Below are positions 37,756-46,366 of a stretch of 64,000 bases of DNA, piece by piece (positions within the stretch are counted from its first letter, which is position 1; each line of letters begins with the position of its first letter). The stretch is from assembly GCF_008727865.1 (NCBI RefSeq), contig NZ_VTWU01000002.1:62001-126000 (forward strand). The letters are read 5' to 3'. A model generated the notes under the pieces. It saw only the letters and a list, made by a program, of their open reading frames with translations. It did no database searches and was not told where the DNA came from. This DNA comes from Hymenobacter busanensis (GTDB lineage Bacteria; Bacteroidota; Bacteroidia; Cytophagales; Hymenobacteraceae). Made by a program: the position numbers and the translations under genes.

Positions 37756-38793
37756 CTATTCCCGCGTGGCGTCGTGGTAGCGAAACTGGTTGGCGAGGCC
37801 CGTAAAGGGCTGGCCGTCGACTTCGGCGTAGGGGTAAATAAAGTAGTTGAGTGGGCCGCCTTGCTGGCGCGGGGCCAGCATCAGGTCGCGGCCGCGGGTA
37901 AACTCCACGCGGTTTTCGTCGTGGGCCCCGAAGAAGTATTCGCGCTTGTCGGGGTTCTTGGCGGCTTCGGAGGCGTCGATGGGCACCCAGCCGGTGGCGG
38001 GCGTGTAGAACTCGGCCCAGCAGTGGTAGCCTTTCACTTCGCCGGCACCGCGCTCGGGCGGCAACGGAAAGCCGATGCTGAACCGCGCCGGAATGCCCAG
38101 CGCGCGGCAGTAGCCGATGAATAGGGCGTGGAAATCGGTGCAGTTGCCGCGGCGGGCGTCGCAGGCGTAGTAGATGTCGCCGCGCCCCCAGCCCTGGCCC
38201 GACTTGTCGTACTTCACGGTGCTCACCACGTGGTTGTAGATGGCGCGGGCTTGGTCGAGGGGAGCAGTAGCGTGGGCCTGCGCCACCACCTGCCGGGCCC
38301 AGTGGCGGATGCTGTCGTCGAGGGGCACGAGGCCGTCGGCGGCCAGCCAGCGCTGCAGGTTGGGGTCGGCAGGGTCGATGCGGGTGGACTGGGCAGCCGG
38401 CTGGCGCACGGCGGGGTTCAGGTGCTCGCGCCGGGCTACCTGAAAGCGCATCGTCACGGTAAAGTCAGTGGTCGACGGTTTTTTCACCCGCAGGTGCAGC
38501 ACCCGGTTGCCGTAGGGCGCGGCCAGTATTTCATAGCGGTACGGCGCGTCCACTACCAGTTCGCCAATGTCCTGCGAAGCGTCGGCATGCGGCACGGGCA
38601 GCCATAAATCCAGCTCGCGGGCATTGGCAGGCACGCCGTGCACGGTGGTCTGGTATTCGAAAGCGAAGCGGCGCACGCGGGGTGCGGGCGAATCGGCCGA
38701 GGGCAGGGTGCTGGCCAGCATGGGCAGAAGAATCAGCAGCCCGCAAGCTGCCTGGAACAGGCGTGGGAGTGGCAACGAGAAGGAAACAGACAC
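37756..38793 (-). CDS. Exported transglutaminase-like protein
   Basis: The 345-residue protein has a transglutaminase core with the Cys-His-Asp triad: Cys near residue 215 in GNCTDFHALFIGYC, His in GYHCWAEFY and Asp in WVPIDASEA. A signal peptide (SLPLPRLFQAACGLLILLPM) leads to an N-terminal beta-domain. I take GTG 38793 as the start. The open frame reaches TTG 38829, but that codon lies inside the -7 box and cannot be in the mRNA. These cysteine-peptidase-like enzymes act on protein amide groups, but the substrate is unknown. It is downstream of a YceI gene, with its own promoter between them. Confidence 0.85.
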   Translation of the reverse strand: MSVSFSLPLPRLFQAACGLLILLPMLASTLPSADSPAPRVRRFAFEYQTTVHGVPANARELDLWLPVPHADASQDIGELVVDAPYRYEILAAPYGNRVLHLRVKKPSTTDFTVTMRFQVARREHLNPAVRQPAAQSTRIDPADPNLQRWLAADGLVPLDDSIRHWARQVVAQAHATAPLDQARAIYNHVVSTVKYDKSGQGWGRGDIYYACDARRGNCTDFHALFIGYCRALGIPARFSIGFPLPPERGAGEVKGYHCWAEFYTPATGWVPIDASEAAKNPDKREYFFGAHDENRVEFTRGRDLMLAPRQQGGPLNYFIYPYAEVDGQPFTGLANQFRYHDATRE

Positions 38794-38826
38794 GGCAAAA
38801 ACATAGCGCGGAAGCAACTTCGCCCG

Positions 38827-38834
38827 CAAAGATA
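38827..38834 (-). promoter_or_regulatory. -7 promoter box of the transglutaminase-like gene
   Basis: The minus strand reads TATCTTTG, an exact TAnnTTTG. It decides the start codon: the TTG at 38829 lies within the box, so translation must begin further down. Confidence 0.65.
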
Positions 38835-38850
38835 CCCGCCCGCCGAGGCA

Positions 38851-39471
38851 CTAGTTGCCGGGCTTCGCGCCGCTGGGTCCGCGGCGGGCCAGCCGGGCGG
38901 CCGGCGACTGGGGCGTGGCCAGCAAGACAAACGCCAGCTGAAAATCGTTGCGAATGGCGTGGTCGCCCAGGTTCTGGAAGAAGCCGGAGGAGTTGTACGT
39001 CACCCCGTAAGCCGTGCGGTCGACGGTGGCCGTTCCGCTGATGCGCAGGCCGGCGGGCGTGCGCACTACTTCGACCGGAAACGCCAGCGGCAGGGTAATA
39101 CCTTTGAGGGTGAGCTGGCCGCGGGCAGTACCGTTAGCTACCTCGCGCACCCTGAAGGTGGCCGTGGGGAAGCGGGCCACGTCGAAGAAATCGGCGCCGC
39201 GCAGGTGGGTTTGCAAGTCATCGTTGGTGTGGGCCAGGGTGCGCATGTCGAACTCCACGAAGCCGCCGCGCACAGCGTTGTCGGCTATTTCCAGGCGGGC
39301 CTGCCGCAGCTGCAGCGTGCCGGTGGGGGCCCAGGTACCCACTTCGGCGTGGCCCGTCCAGGTGAGTTGGGCTGCGCCGGGCACCACGTGGTAGACCTGC
39401 AACGCCGGAGCAAACCCGGCGGCCGAGGTGAGGACAAACAGCATCAGCAGCCGGACGAAAGCGGTTTTCAT
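38851..39471 (-). CDS. YceI-family exported lipocalin-like protein
   Basis: The 206-residue protein has a signal peptide (MKTAFVRLLMLFVLTSAAG). The YceI barrel follows: LTWTGHAEVGTWAPTGTL, then RGGFVEFDMRTLAHTNDDLQ, HLRGADFFDVARFPTATFRV, GQLTLKGITLPLAFPVEV and DRTAYGVTYNSSGFFQ. Proteins of this family bind long isoprenoid or amide ligands in the periplasm. The ligand is unknown here. Its start is 27 bp after the stop of the 39499 gene on the same strand, so the two are likely co-transcribed. Confidence 0.92.
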   Translation of the reverse strand: MKTAFVRLLMLFVLTSAAGFAPALQVYHVVPGAAQLTWTGHAEVGTWAPTGTLQLRQARLEIADNAVRGGFVEFDMRTLAHTNDDLQTHLRGADFFDVARFPTATFRVREVANGTARGQLTLKGITLPLAFPVEVVRTPAGLRISGTATVDRTAYGVTYNSSGFFQNLGDHAIRNDFQLAFVLLATPQSPAARLARRGPSGAKPGN

Positions 39472-39498
39472 GGTCTTATCGGGTAAAGAATGGCTGGA

Positions 39499-40041
39499 TT
39501 AGCGGGTGGTGGTTGCGGCCGGGGTGTCGAGCACGTCGGCTTCGGTTTCGATGAGGCCCATGCCTTTGTAGAGCTTGCCGTTCCGGTCGCGGGCCAGGAT
39601 GTACCAGAGCGCGTCGCCGCCGTAGAGTTGCCGGGCGCTGCTGGCGCGGCGGTAGTTCTTGGCGAACGTGTAGGTGACGCCCTGCCGGAGGCGCCCGTCG
39701 GGGCAGTTGAAAAGCTCCGCAAACTCGGCCGGGGTTTCCCGCATGTTGGCCTGCCAGCCCTCGGCGCTGTACCAAATGATGCTGCCGCACTCCACAATTT
39801 CCAGGTCGGCTACGTCGGCGCGCACCATGGTGCTGTGCTTCCAGACGTAGTGGCCGGGCTGCGCGGGGTCGGGTTCGGGGTGGTTGGGGTTGGGCGTGTG
39901 CCAAAGCGTGAGGCCCACGGGCACGCGGCGCAGCTTGTCGGGCAGGGCGCGGGTGTGGTCGGTCCAGGCGGTGGCGGGTTGGGCGCGGAGCGCGGGGGCT
40001 GCCAGGGTCAGCAGCAACAGGAAAAGCAGGCGGTGTATCAT
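39499..40041 (-). CDS. Secreted protein of unknown function
   Basis: The 180-residue protein starts at ATG 40041 with a signal peptide (MIHRLLFLLLLTLAAPALRA). The longer frame to 40119 adds residues that would spoil the signal. The mature protein has conserved-looking hydrophobic segments (HYVWKHSTMVRADVADLEIV, ECGSIIWYSAEGW, GVTYTFAKNYRR), two Cys, and many aromatic residues, so it is probably a folded beta-rich periplasmic domain. I do not recognise the family. It is the first gene before yceI on the same strand and may act in the same process. Confidence 0.65.
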   Translation of the reverse strand: MIHRLLFLLLLTLAAPALRAQPATAWTDHTRALPDKLRRVPVGLTLWHTPNPNHPEPDPAQPGHYVWKHSTMVRADVADLEIVECGSIIWYSAEGWQANMRETPAEFAELFNCPDGRLRQGVTYTFAKNYRRASSARQLYGGDALWYILARDRNGKLYKGMGLIETEADVLDTPAATTTR

Positions 40042-40203
40042 GGCCGTAACCGGGGTTGAGGTACGGCTCAAAAGTGGCGGGCAGCATGCCTGCAAACGCC
40101 CCGAATGCGGATTCGGCACGTCCCAAATCGTGATGTGGCACCAGGTTTTGCCGGTGGTGAAGCCCGGCCGGGGCAGGCGTTGCCAGCCGCGCGCCTTTTC
40201 AGC

Positions 40204-41406
40204 CTACTCTCCTACCCGGTACTCGCTGGGCGACTGACCGGTGAACTGCTTGAAGATGCGGTTGAAGGTGGTCTTGGAATTGAAGCCCGACTCGAAAGCA
40301 ATGCCGAGCAGCGTCAGGCGAGCCACGTCGGCGGGCGAGGCGAGGCGGCGTTTCACCTCGGCCACGCGGTAGCCGTTGACGAGGTCGTTGAAGGACTTGC
40401 CGAACCCCTGGTTGACGGCAAACGAAATCAGGCGCGGGGCCAAGCCGGTGTGAGCCGACACCTCGGCCAAGGTAAGCGTAGGGTTGAGGTACAGCCGTTC
40501 GACTTCAAAAGCGTGGCGCAGCCGTTCCAGCACGGCAGCATCTACTTCCGGTGCCGGGGCGCGCTCGGGTCCACCAGAGGTTGGCTCCGTAATTACGCGC
40601 TCCGTCTCGGTGGTTGCATTGGTCGGCGCTAGACTTGGTGCAATATTCTCTTCGTCGGCCGTTTCGGGTCCTGCTTCGGGCACGAAGCGCACGGCTTGCA
40701 TATCGGCCTGGCGCAGGCCCACGATGCCAATGACGAAAACCACGCCGCCGAGCAGTTCCGAGGAATAATCGTAGCGGTAATACAGGTCGAAAAACTCGCG
40801 CAGCACCAGCTCCAGCAGCCATTGGGCACTCACCACGGCCAGCGCCAGCAGCAGAACGCGCAGCCAGCGCAGCCGCAGCCGCGAGGTTTCGGAAAAGTTG
40901 TCGTTGAGGTAGCGGCCGTAGCGGCGCAGCAGGCGCAGGCTCAGCAGCAGGTATACCATCATCGACACCCAGGTGCCCAAAAACTCTAGGCGGTAGGTAA
41001 CGGGGCGGTGCACGTGCAGCCAAAACCAGCTGCGCACGGCGTAGGGCTCGAACCGCAGCCACCAGTAGAGGCCGGCTTGCACCAGCACCGGCCCGAAGTG
41101 CCACCAGTAACGCCCACGCCACCGAAAATCGTGGTTGACGAGGCTCTGCACGTAGAAATACAGCAGCGGCCCAAAAGCCAGCGAATAGTAAATGGGCGCG
41201 AAATACCACTCCGCGTTGCGGCCGTAGATGCCCGACACCCGAAAAAATGCATCGAGCAGCCACAGCGCAATGGCCAGCATCAGCAGGGCCAGAAAGCGGT
41301 TGGGCAGCCGGTTGACGGGTGCCGCCCACAGCAGCCCGGCCGCAAACACGGCCTGCGCAATGATGGCAAACAGCAAAACGGCAAGCGGCGTGAAGTCGAC
41401 GGACAT
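40204..41406 (-). CDS. Membrane-anchored AraC-family transcriptional regulator
   Basis: The 400-residue protein starts at ATG 41406 (MSVDFTPLAVLLFAIIAQAV). Its first 230 residues hold about six or seven membrane helices, including FLALLMLAIALWLLDAFF and LRWLRVLLLALAVVSAQWLL. A polar linker follows, then a C-terminal AraC helix-turn-helix domain (about 300-400): VERLYLNPTLTLAEVSAHTG, FAVNQGFGKSFNDLVNGYRV and LLGIAFESGFNSKTTFNRIF. This arrangement is common in Bacteroidota and suggests that a membrane signal is passed to DNA. The ligand and targets are unknown. Confidence 0.9.
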   Translation of the reverse strand: MSVDFTPLAVLLFAIIAQAVFAAGLLWAAPVNRLPNRFLALLMLAIALWLLDAFFRVSGIYGRNAEWYFAPIYYSLAFGPLLYFYVQSLVNHDFRWRGRYWWHFGPVLVQAGLYWWLRFEPYAVRSWFWLHVHRPVTYRLEFLGTWVSMMVYLLLSLRLLRRYGRYLNDNFSETSRLRLRWLRVLLLALAVVSAQWLLELVLREFFDLYYRYDYSSELLGGVVFVIGIVGLRQADMQAVRFVPEAGPETADEENIAPSLAPTNATTETERVITEPTSGGPERAPAPEVDAAVLERLRHAFEVERLYLNPTLTLAEVSAHTGLAPRLISFAVNQGFGKSFNDLVNGYRVAEVKRRLASPADVARLTLLGIAFESGFNSKTTFNRIFKQFTGQSPSEYRVGE

Positions 41407-41496
41407 GGCAAAGGCCTGGGCTATGCGGCAGGTGGTAAATGTAGGCAGGCCACCTCGAGCAGGCCTCCGCGTAAGCTGATACATCCGCCTACTTGC

Positions 41497-42552
41497 TCAG
41501 GCGGCAACCAGTTCGGCCACCAGCACCCGCATCAGCTCGGCGGCCGGCAGGGCCCGGGCCAGCGGTGCTCCTTGCCCGGCCCACTGTACGGCAAAATCAG
41601 CGTTGCCGCGTTGTCGGGCAGCGGCCACCAAAGCCCGGGCGGCGCTGTAGGCGCGGGCGTAGGGTGCCACGGCGGGGCGGCCGGGCGCGTCCACATCGCG
41701 CACAAACCGGTTGACGAAACCCCGCGCCATGCGGCCCGACACCACTTCGGTAAGGGCGGTGGGCACAGGTGGCTTTTGTAGCAGCAAGGCCCGGTGCGCA
41801 TCGCCGGCCATCGACTCGGGGCAGGCAATGAAGGCCGTACCCAGTTGCGCGGCCACGGCGCCGAGGCGCAGCACGGCGGCAATACCCGCGCCATCCATAA
41901 TGCCACCGGCAGCTATTACCGGCACGGTTAGTTCGCGCACCAGCAACCGGGTGAGGACCAGTGTACCAAGGCCAGCGTCGCCGTGCTCCGGCTCAAACAC
42001 GCCCCGGTGCCCGCCCGCCTCCACGCCCTGCGCCACCACGGCATCGATACCCGCCGCCTCGGCGAGCCGGGCTTCGGCCAGGGTGGTAGCGCCGGCCAGC
42101 AGCGTGGCGCCGGTGCTTCGCAGGGCGGCCAGCTTGTCGGCGGGTGGCAGGCCGAAATGGAAGCTGATGACCGGCGGCCGTGTGCGCAGCAGCAGCTCCA
42201 GCAGCTCGTCGTTGACCACGAAGCTGGGGTACATATCGGTCAGCTCGGCGGGCGGCTCGGCCCCCAACTCAGCGAAAAAAGGACGCAGGTGCTCCAGCCA
42301 ACGCGCTTCGCGGGGTGGGTCGGGTACGGCGGGGCGGTGGCAGAACAGGTTCACGTTGAACGGCCGGTCGGTGGCGGCGCGCACGGCCGCAATCATCTGC
42401 GCCACCTCCGCCACCGACGACGCGCCGGTGGCAACGGAACCCAGTCCGCCCGCTTGGCTGACCGCTGCGGCCAGCGCCGGCGTCGACACGCCCGCCATGG
42501 GCGCCTGAATAATGGGGTGCTCCAGTTGGAGCTGCGGCGTGAGTTGGATCAT
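41497..42552 (-). CDS. Nitronate monooxygenase-family flavoprotein
   Basis: The 351-residue protein starts at ATG 42552 (MIQLTPQLQLEHPIIQAPMA). It has the FMN-binding TIM-barrel pattern of the NMO family: PIIQAPMAGVSTPALAAAVS near residue 13, FNVNLFCHRP, AQGVEAGGHRG with the catalytic His near residue 183, and the phosphate-binding PVIAAGGIMDG and LGTAFIACPES. The usual reaction is oxidation of nitronates or nitroalkanes. It is divergent from the DUF421 gene, with 230 bp between. Confidence 0.92.
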   Translation of the reverse strand: MIQLTPQLQLEHPIIQAPMAGVSTPALAAAVSQAGGLGSVATGASSVAEVAQMIAAVRAATDRPFNVNLFCHRPAVPDPPREARWLEHLRPFFAELGAEPPAELTDMYPSFVVNDELLELLLRTRPPVISFHFGLPPADKLAALRSTGATLLAGATTLAEARLAEAAGIDAVVAQGVEAGGHRGVFEPEHGDAGLGTLVLTRLLVRELTVPVIAAGGIMDGAGIAAVLRLGAVAAQLGTAFIACPESMAGDAHRALLLQKPPVPTALTEVVSGRMARGFVNRFVRDVDAPGRPAVAPYARAYSAARALVAAARQRGNADFAVQWAGQGAPLARALPAAELMRVLVAELVAA

Positions 42553-42782
42553 GGCAGTACAGGTCGGGTTGGATGGGCTTGGCGGCAGGCTTGGGCCGGT
42601 TATTCTAAGGTACAAGTTGCCCGTGCTTGCTGCACCGGTGCCCGACAAAGCGTGGGCTGGCCGCCCGGCCGTAGCTGTAGTCCTGGCGCAAGCACAACCA
42701 TACGCCCCGGTCTTTGCGTTAGTCAAACCCTACGGCAACGCCATCCTGGCCGCATCGGGGTGGTTATTGCCATTTTGCCGCC

Positions 42783-43496
42783 ATGCCCTCCGAATCCATT
42801 AGCCCGTTCGACTGGCAGCGCCTGCTGTGGTCCGACAACATGCCGCCCGCGTTTTTGGGGGAAGTGGTGTTCCGTTGCGTCGTTACCTACCTGCTCATTT
42901 TGGGCACGCTGCGCATCACCGGCCGGCGGCAGGTAAAGCAGTTGTCGTTGTTTGAGTTGAGCATCATCCTGGCCCTGGGCTCGGCTGCCGGCGACGCCAT
43001 GTTTTACCACGACGTGCCCATGCTGCACGTATTGGCCGTTTTTGTGGTCATCACGGCGCTGTATTGGCTCTTCAATCACCTCACCGAGCGGTTTCCCCGG
43101 TTCAGCGACTGGCTGGAAGGGAAACCCGTTTGCCTGGTGCAGGACGGGCAAATTCAGCTGGAGGCGCTGGAGAAGCAGAACCTCACTCACAAGGAGCTGT
43201 TTGGGGAGCTGCGCCAACTGCAGGTCGAGCATCTGGGTCAGGTGCGCAAACTGTTTTTCGAGGCTACCGGCGAAATCAGCGTGTTTTTCTACCCCGACGA
43301 CGAGCCCGTGCGCCCCGGCCTGCCCATCTGGCCCGACCAACTCGATCAGGCTCAGGAGCTGCCCAAAGAGGCGGGCACCTACGCCTGCGACCAGTGCGGC
43401 TATACCACCGCGTTGCGCCAGGGCCAGGTACACGCCTGCCCGCGCTGCCGCAACGGCCGCTGGCTGCCCGTGTGCACCGCGCGGCGGGTGTCTTAA
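42783..43496 (+). CDS. DUF421 (YetF/YcaP-like) membrane protein with C-terminal zinc ribbon
   Basis: The 237-residue protein has about three membrane segments (residues about 25-100, including VVFRCVVTYLLILGTLRITG and VLAVFVVITALYWLFNHLT). The family core follows with GRRQVKQLSLFELSIILALG and GDAMFYHDVPM, then a soluble domain (EGKPVCLVQDGQIQLEALEK). The last 40 residues carry CDQCGYTTAL and CPRCRNGRW, two CxxC pairs that would form a zinc ribbon. I do not recall this ribbon in YetF-like proteins of other phyla, so it may be a lineage feature. The role is unknown. Confidence 0.88.
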   Translation: MPSESISPFDWQRLLWSDNMPPAFLGEVVFRCVVTYLLILGTLRITGRRQVKQLSLFELSIILALGSAAGDAMFYHDVPMLHVLAVFVVITALYWLFNHLTERFPRFSDWLEGKPVCLVQDGQIQLEALEKQNLTHKELFGELRQLQVEHLGQVRKLFFEATGEISVFFYPDDEPVRPGLPIWPDQLDQAQELPKEAGTYACDQCGYTTALRQGQVHACPRCRNGRWLPVCTARRVS

Positions 43497-43586
43497 GCTC
43501 AACACGAACGGCGGTTCTTGCGTTAAAGGCAACTCAAGCCCTGCATTTCTACGCAGCGGGGCCATTGTCACCGAAATTCCTTTGTC

Positions 43587-43886
43587 ATGAAGAAGTTCCT
43601 CATCATTGCGGCGGTGCTGGCGACGGGTGCCTACTCTGCCAACGCCCAAACCAGCACCACCACCACCACCAAGCAGACCACCACGACTCCGGCCACGCCC
43701 GCTACGCCGGCCGTACCGGCTACGCCAGCCACCCCGGCCCCGGCGTCCACTACCACCATCGAGTCGACTACCACCACGGTAGAGCCGAGCACCACCGTTA
43801 CCACCGCCCCGGCCACGCGCACCGTGCCCACCGATGCCAAGGTGAAGGATAAGCGCAAAAAAGACAAGATCAAACCCCGCGACTAA
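43587..43886 (+). CDS. Small secreted Thr/Pro-rich low-complexity protein
   Basis: The 99-residue protein has a signal peptide (MKKFLIIAAVLATGAYSANA) and a mature part built from Thr, Pro, Ala and Val repeats (TPATPATPAVPATPATPAPA). It ends with a very basic segment (KVKDKRKKDKIKPRD). The simple sequence could be a glycosylated or extended spacer, or a cell-surface peptide; there is no known domain. No clear -7 box is visible upstream. A strong terminator follows 30 bp after the stop, so the gene has its own transcript end. Confidence 0.6.
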   Translation: MKKFLIIAAVLATGAYSANAQTSTTTTTKQTTTTPATPATPAVPATPATPAPASTTTIESTTTTVEPSTTVTTAPATRTVPTDAKVKDKRKKDKIKPRD

Positions 43887-43915
43887 CCCCGCCAGTTGCT
43901 GCGCCGCAGTAGCTC

Positions 43916-43949
43916 AGCCCGGCCGCAAGCAGTTGCGGCCGGGCTTTTT
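43916..43949 (+). terminator. Terminator after the Thr/Pro-rich gene
   Basis: AGCCCGGCCGCAA (43916-43928) pairs with TTGCGGCCGGGCT (43933-43945), followed by T residues. This is a strong rho-independent terminator. Confidence 0.93.
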
Positions 43950-44079
43950 CATTGAAAATCAGCGCCTCTGAAAATCAGCAGGAAAGCGTTTTCCCAATCG
44001 TTTGCAGCCAGCTGATCGGCCGCTGTCGGCAGTTTTCCAGTACTGCCTCTGTCGTTTTCCGCCCGATATTGCCCGCACT

Positions 44080-45987
44080 ATGTCCACTGCTGCTCCGCCC
44101 CTGCCCTACCTCGTCATCGACTTCGACAGCACCTTCACGCAAGTGGAAGGCCTCGATGAGCTGGCCGACATTGCCCTGCGCGGCCACCCCGACCGGGCCC
44201 GCATCGTCGCCGAAATCAAGGCCCTGACCGACGGCGGCATGGACGGCTCGGTGTCGTTCAGCGAGTCGCTGCGGCGGCGGGTGGCGCTGCTGCCGGCCCG
44301 GCGCGAACACCTGACCGAGCTGGTGGCGCACCTGCACACCAAGGTCTCGGAGAGCATCCGGCGCAACGCCAGCTTCTTTCGGCAGCACGCCGACCGCGTG
44401 TACATCGTCAGCAGCGGGTTTCGGGAGTTCATCGAGCCGGTGGTGGCCGAGTTTGGCATTCCGGCCCGGCAAGTGCTGGCCAACACCTTCCGGTTTGACG
44501 ACGCGGGCAACATCATCGGCTTCGACGAAACCAATCCGCTGAGCCGCGACGGCGGCAAAATTGAGCAGTTGCGCGAGTTGGGCCTGGAAGGCGCCGAGGT
44601 GTTCGTGCTCGGCGACGGGTACACCGACTACCAGATCCGCGAGGCCGGCCTAGCCGACCGCTTCTACGCCTTCACCGAAAACGTGACCCGCGAGGCCGTC
44701 GTCGACCGCGCCGACGAAGTGGCGCCCACCTTCGACGAGTTTCTCTACCAGAACAAGTTGCCGATGACCCTGAGCTACCCCAAAAACCGCATTCGGGTGC
44801 TGCTGCTCGAAAACCCCGACGCCCGCGCCGCCGAGCTGTTCAAAGCCGAGGGCTACCAGCTGGAAACCGTGCCCGGCGGCCTCGACGAAGACGAGCTGGT
44901 GCAGCGCATCGAGGGCGTGAGCATCCTCGGCATCCGCTCCAAAACCCAAGTGACGGCGCGGGTGCTGGAGGCCGCCAACCGCCTTATTGCCGTGGGCGCG
45001 TTCTGCATCGGTACCAACCAAATTGACTTGGTGGGCTGCATGAAAAAGGGCGTGGCGGTGTTCAATGCGCCGTTCAGCAACACCCGCTCGGTGGTGGAGC
45101 TGGCCCTGGCCGAAATCATCAGCCTGGCGCGGCGTCTGCCCGAAAAGTCGGAGAAGATGCACCGCGGCGAGTGGGACAAGTCGGCCCGCGGCGCGTTCGA
45201 GATTCGCGGCAAGAAGCTGGGCATCGTGGGCTACGGCAACATCGGCAGTCAGCTGTCGGTGGTGGCCGAGGCCGTGGGCATGCAGGTGCTCTACTTCGAT
45301 ATTGCCGAAAAGCTGCAGCTGGGCAACGCCCGCAAGGTGCGCACCCTCGATGAACTGCTGCAGGAAGCCGACATCGTGACCCTGCACGTGGACGGCCGCC
45401 CCGACAACCAGAACCTCATTGGGGCGCGCGAACTGGCCCTGATGAAGCCGGGGGCGCTGCTGCTCAACAACAGCCGCGGCCACATCGTGGACGTGCCGGC
45501 CCTAGCCGAGGCGCTGCGCTCGGGCCACCTCGGCGGCGCCGCCGTCGACGTGTTTCCCTACGAGCCCAAGAGCAACGACGAGGTGTTTGAAACGGAGCTA
45601 CGCGGGCTGCCCAACGTGCTGCTCACGCCCCACATCGGCGGCAGCACGGCCGAGGCCCAGCGCAACATTGCCGAGTTTGTGCCCGAGCGCATCATCGGCT
45701 ACATCAACGCGGGCAACACCCAGCAGAGCGTGAACCTGCCCAACATTCAGCTGCCTGCCCAGCAGCAGGCGCACCGCCTCATTCACATTCACCAGAACGT
45801 GCCGGGCGTGCTGGCCCGCATCAACAACGTGCTGGCGGCCCACCAGGTGAACATCCTGGGCCAGTACCTAAAAACCAACGAGCACATCGGCTACGTGATT
45901 ACCGACGTGAACCGTGAGTACGACCAGGACGTGATTCAGGCCCTGCGCGAGGTTGAGCACACCATCAAGTTTCGGGTGCTGTACTAA
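44080..45987 (+). CDS. Fused phosphoserine phosphatase and 3-phosphoglycerate dehydrogenase
   Basis: The 635-residue protein joins two enzymes of serine synthesis that are normally separate. Residues 1-210 are a HAD-type phosphoserine phosphatase: VIDFDSTFTQVEGLDELADI with the nucleophile Asp near residue 14, IVSSGFREF, and VLGDGYTDYQIREAGLADRF. Residues 230-560 are an NAD-dependent 3-phosphoglycerate dehydrogenase: GIVGYGNIGSQLSVVAEAVG, NSRGHIVDVPALAEALRSGH, and TPHIGGSTAEAQRNIA with the catalytic His. A C-terminal ACT-like domain starts near residue 560 (IHIHQNVPGVLARINNVLAA). The enzyme would catalyse steps 1 and 3 of the pathway; SerC for step 2 is not in the window. ATG 44080 is the best start. 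Confidence 0.92.
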   Translation: MSTAAPPLPYLVIDFDSTFTQVEGLDELADIALRGHPDRARIVAEIKALTDGGMDGSVSFSESLRRRVALLPARREHLTELVAHLHTKVSESIRRNASFFRQHADRVYIVSSGFREFIEPVVAEFGIPARQVLANTFRFDDAGNIIGFDETNPLSRDGGKIEQLRELGLEGAEVFVLGDGYTDYQIREAGLADRFYAFTENVTREAVVDRADEVAPTFDEFLYQNKLPMTLSYPKNRIRVLLLENPDARAAELFKAEGYQLETVPGGLDEDELVQRIEGVSILGIRSKTQVTARVLEAANRLIAVGAFCIGTNQIDLVGCMKKGVAVFNAPFSNTRSVVELALAEIISLARRLPEKSEKMHRGEWDKSARGAFEIRGKKLGIVGYGNIGSQLSVVAEAVGMQVLYFDIAEKLQLGNARKVRTLDELLQEADIVTLHVDGRPDNQNLIGARELALMKPGALLLNNSRGHIVDVPALAEALRSGHLGGAAVDVFPYEPKSNDEVFETELRGLPNVLLTPHIGGSTAEAQRNIAEFVPERIIGYINAGNTQQSVNLPNIQLPAQQQAHRLIHIHQNVPGVLARINNVLAAHQVNILGQYLKTNEHIGYVITDVNREYDQDVIQALREVEHTIKFRVLY

Positions 45988-46366
45988 GGGGTTCGTGGAA
46001 AGTTGAATAGGGCCCTCACGCTACGCTTGCCGAACCGGAGGCCGGCGTAGCCAAGCATCTCTACCGCTTCATAATCGCGGCGAAGGGGCATCGGCAAGCG
46101 CAGCTTCCTATTGTAGAAGGTCTTTTCATTTGTAGTGCAGACTACCTAAGCCATTGACACCACTTGCAATGCCTGTGGCTACTTGCCCGATTGGGCGAGC
46201 TGTGCCAGGCGGATAACCGCCACACCTCTTCGCTCTAGGCTGATAAGCTGAACGTTGTCAGCGCATTTAATACCTTCGGGAGCGTTTCTATTCCCGGCCC
46301 CGAGGCTGCTTGCTGCGAAGCTGTTTTGTTGCCGCGCCAGCAGCGCGTCATTCTCAACTCAGCCGC
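45988..46366. repeat. Gene-free region with a degenerate palindromic repeat
   Basis: This 379-bp gap lies between the SerB-SerA stop and the YHYH gene start. AAGCATCTCTACCGCTTC at 46053-46070 exactly matches 56688-56705. ACGCTTGCCGAA at 46023-46034 resembles the matching part of the same repeat, but about 18 bases separate the two parts here. CTACGCTTGCCG (46021) also faces CGGCAAGCGCAG further on as a fold-back. I see no gene and no clear promoter box. Confidence 0.6.
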
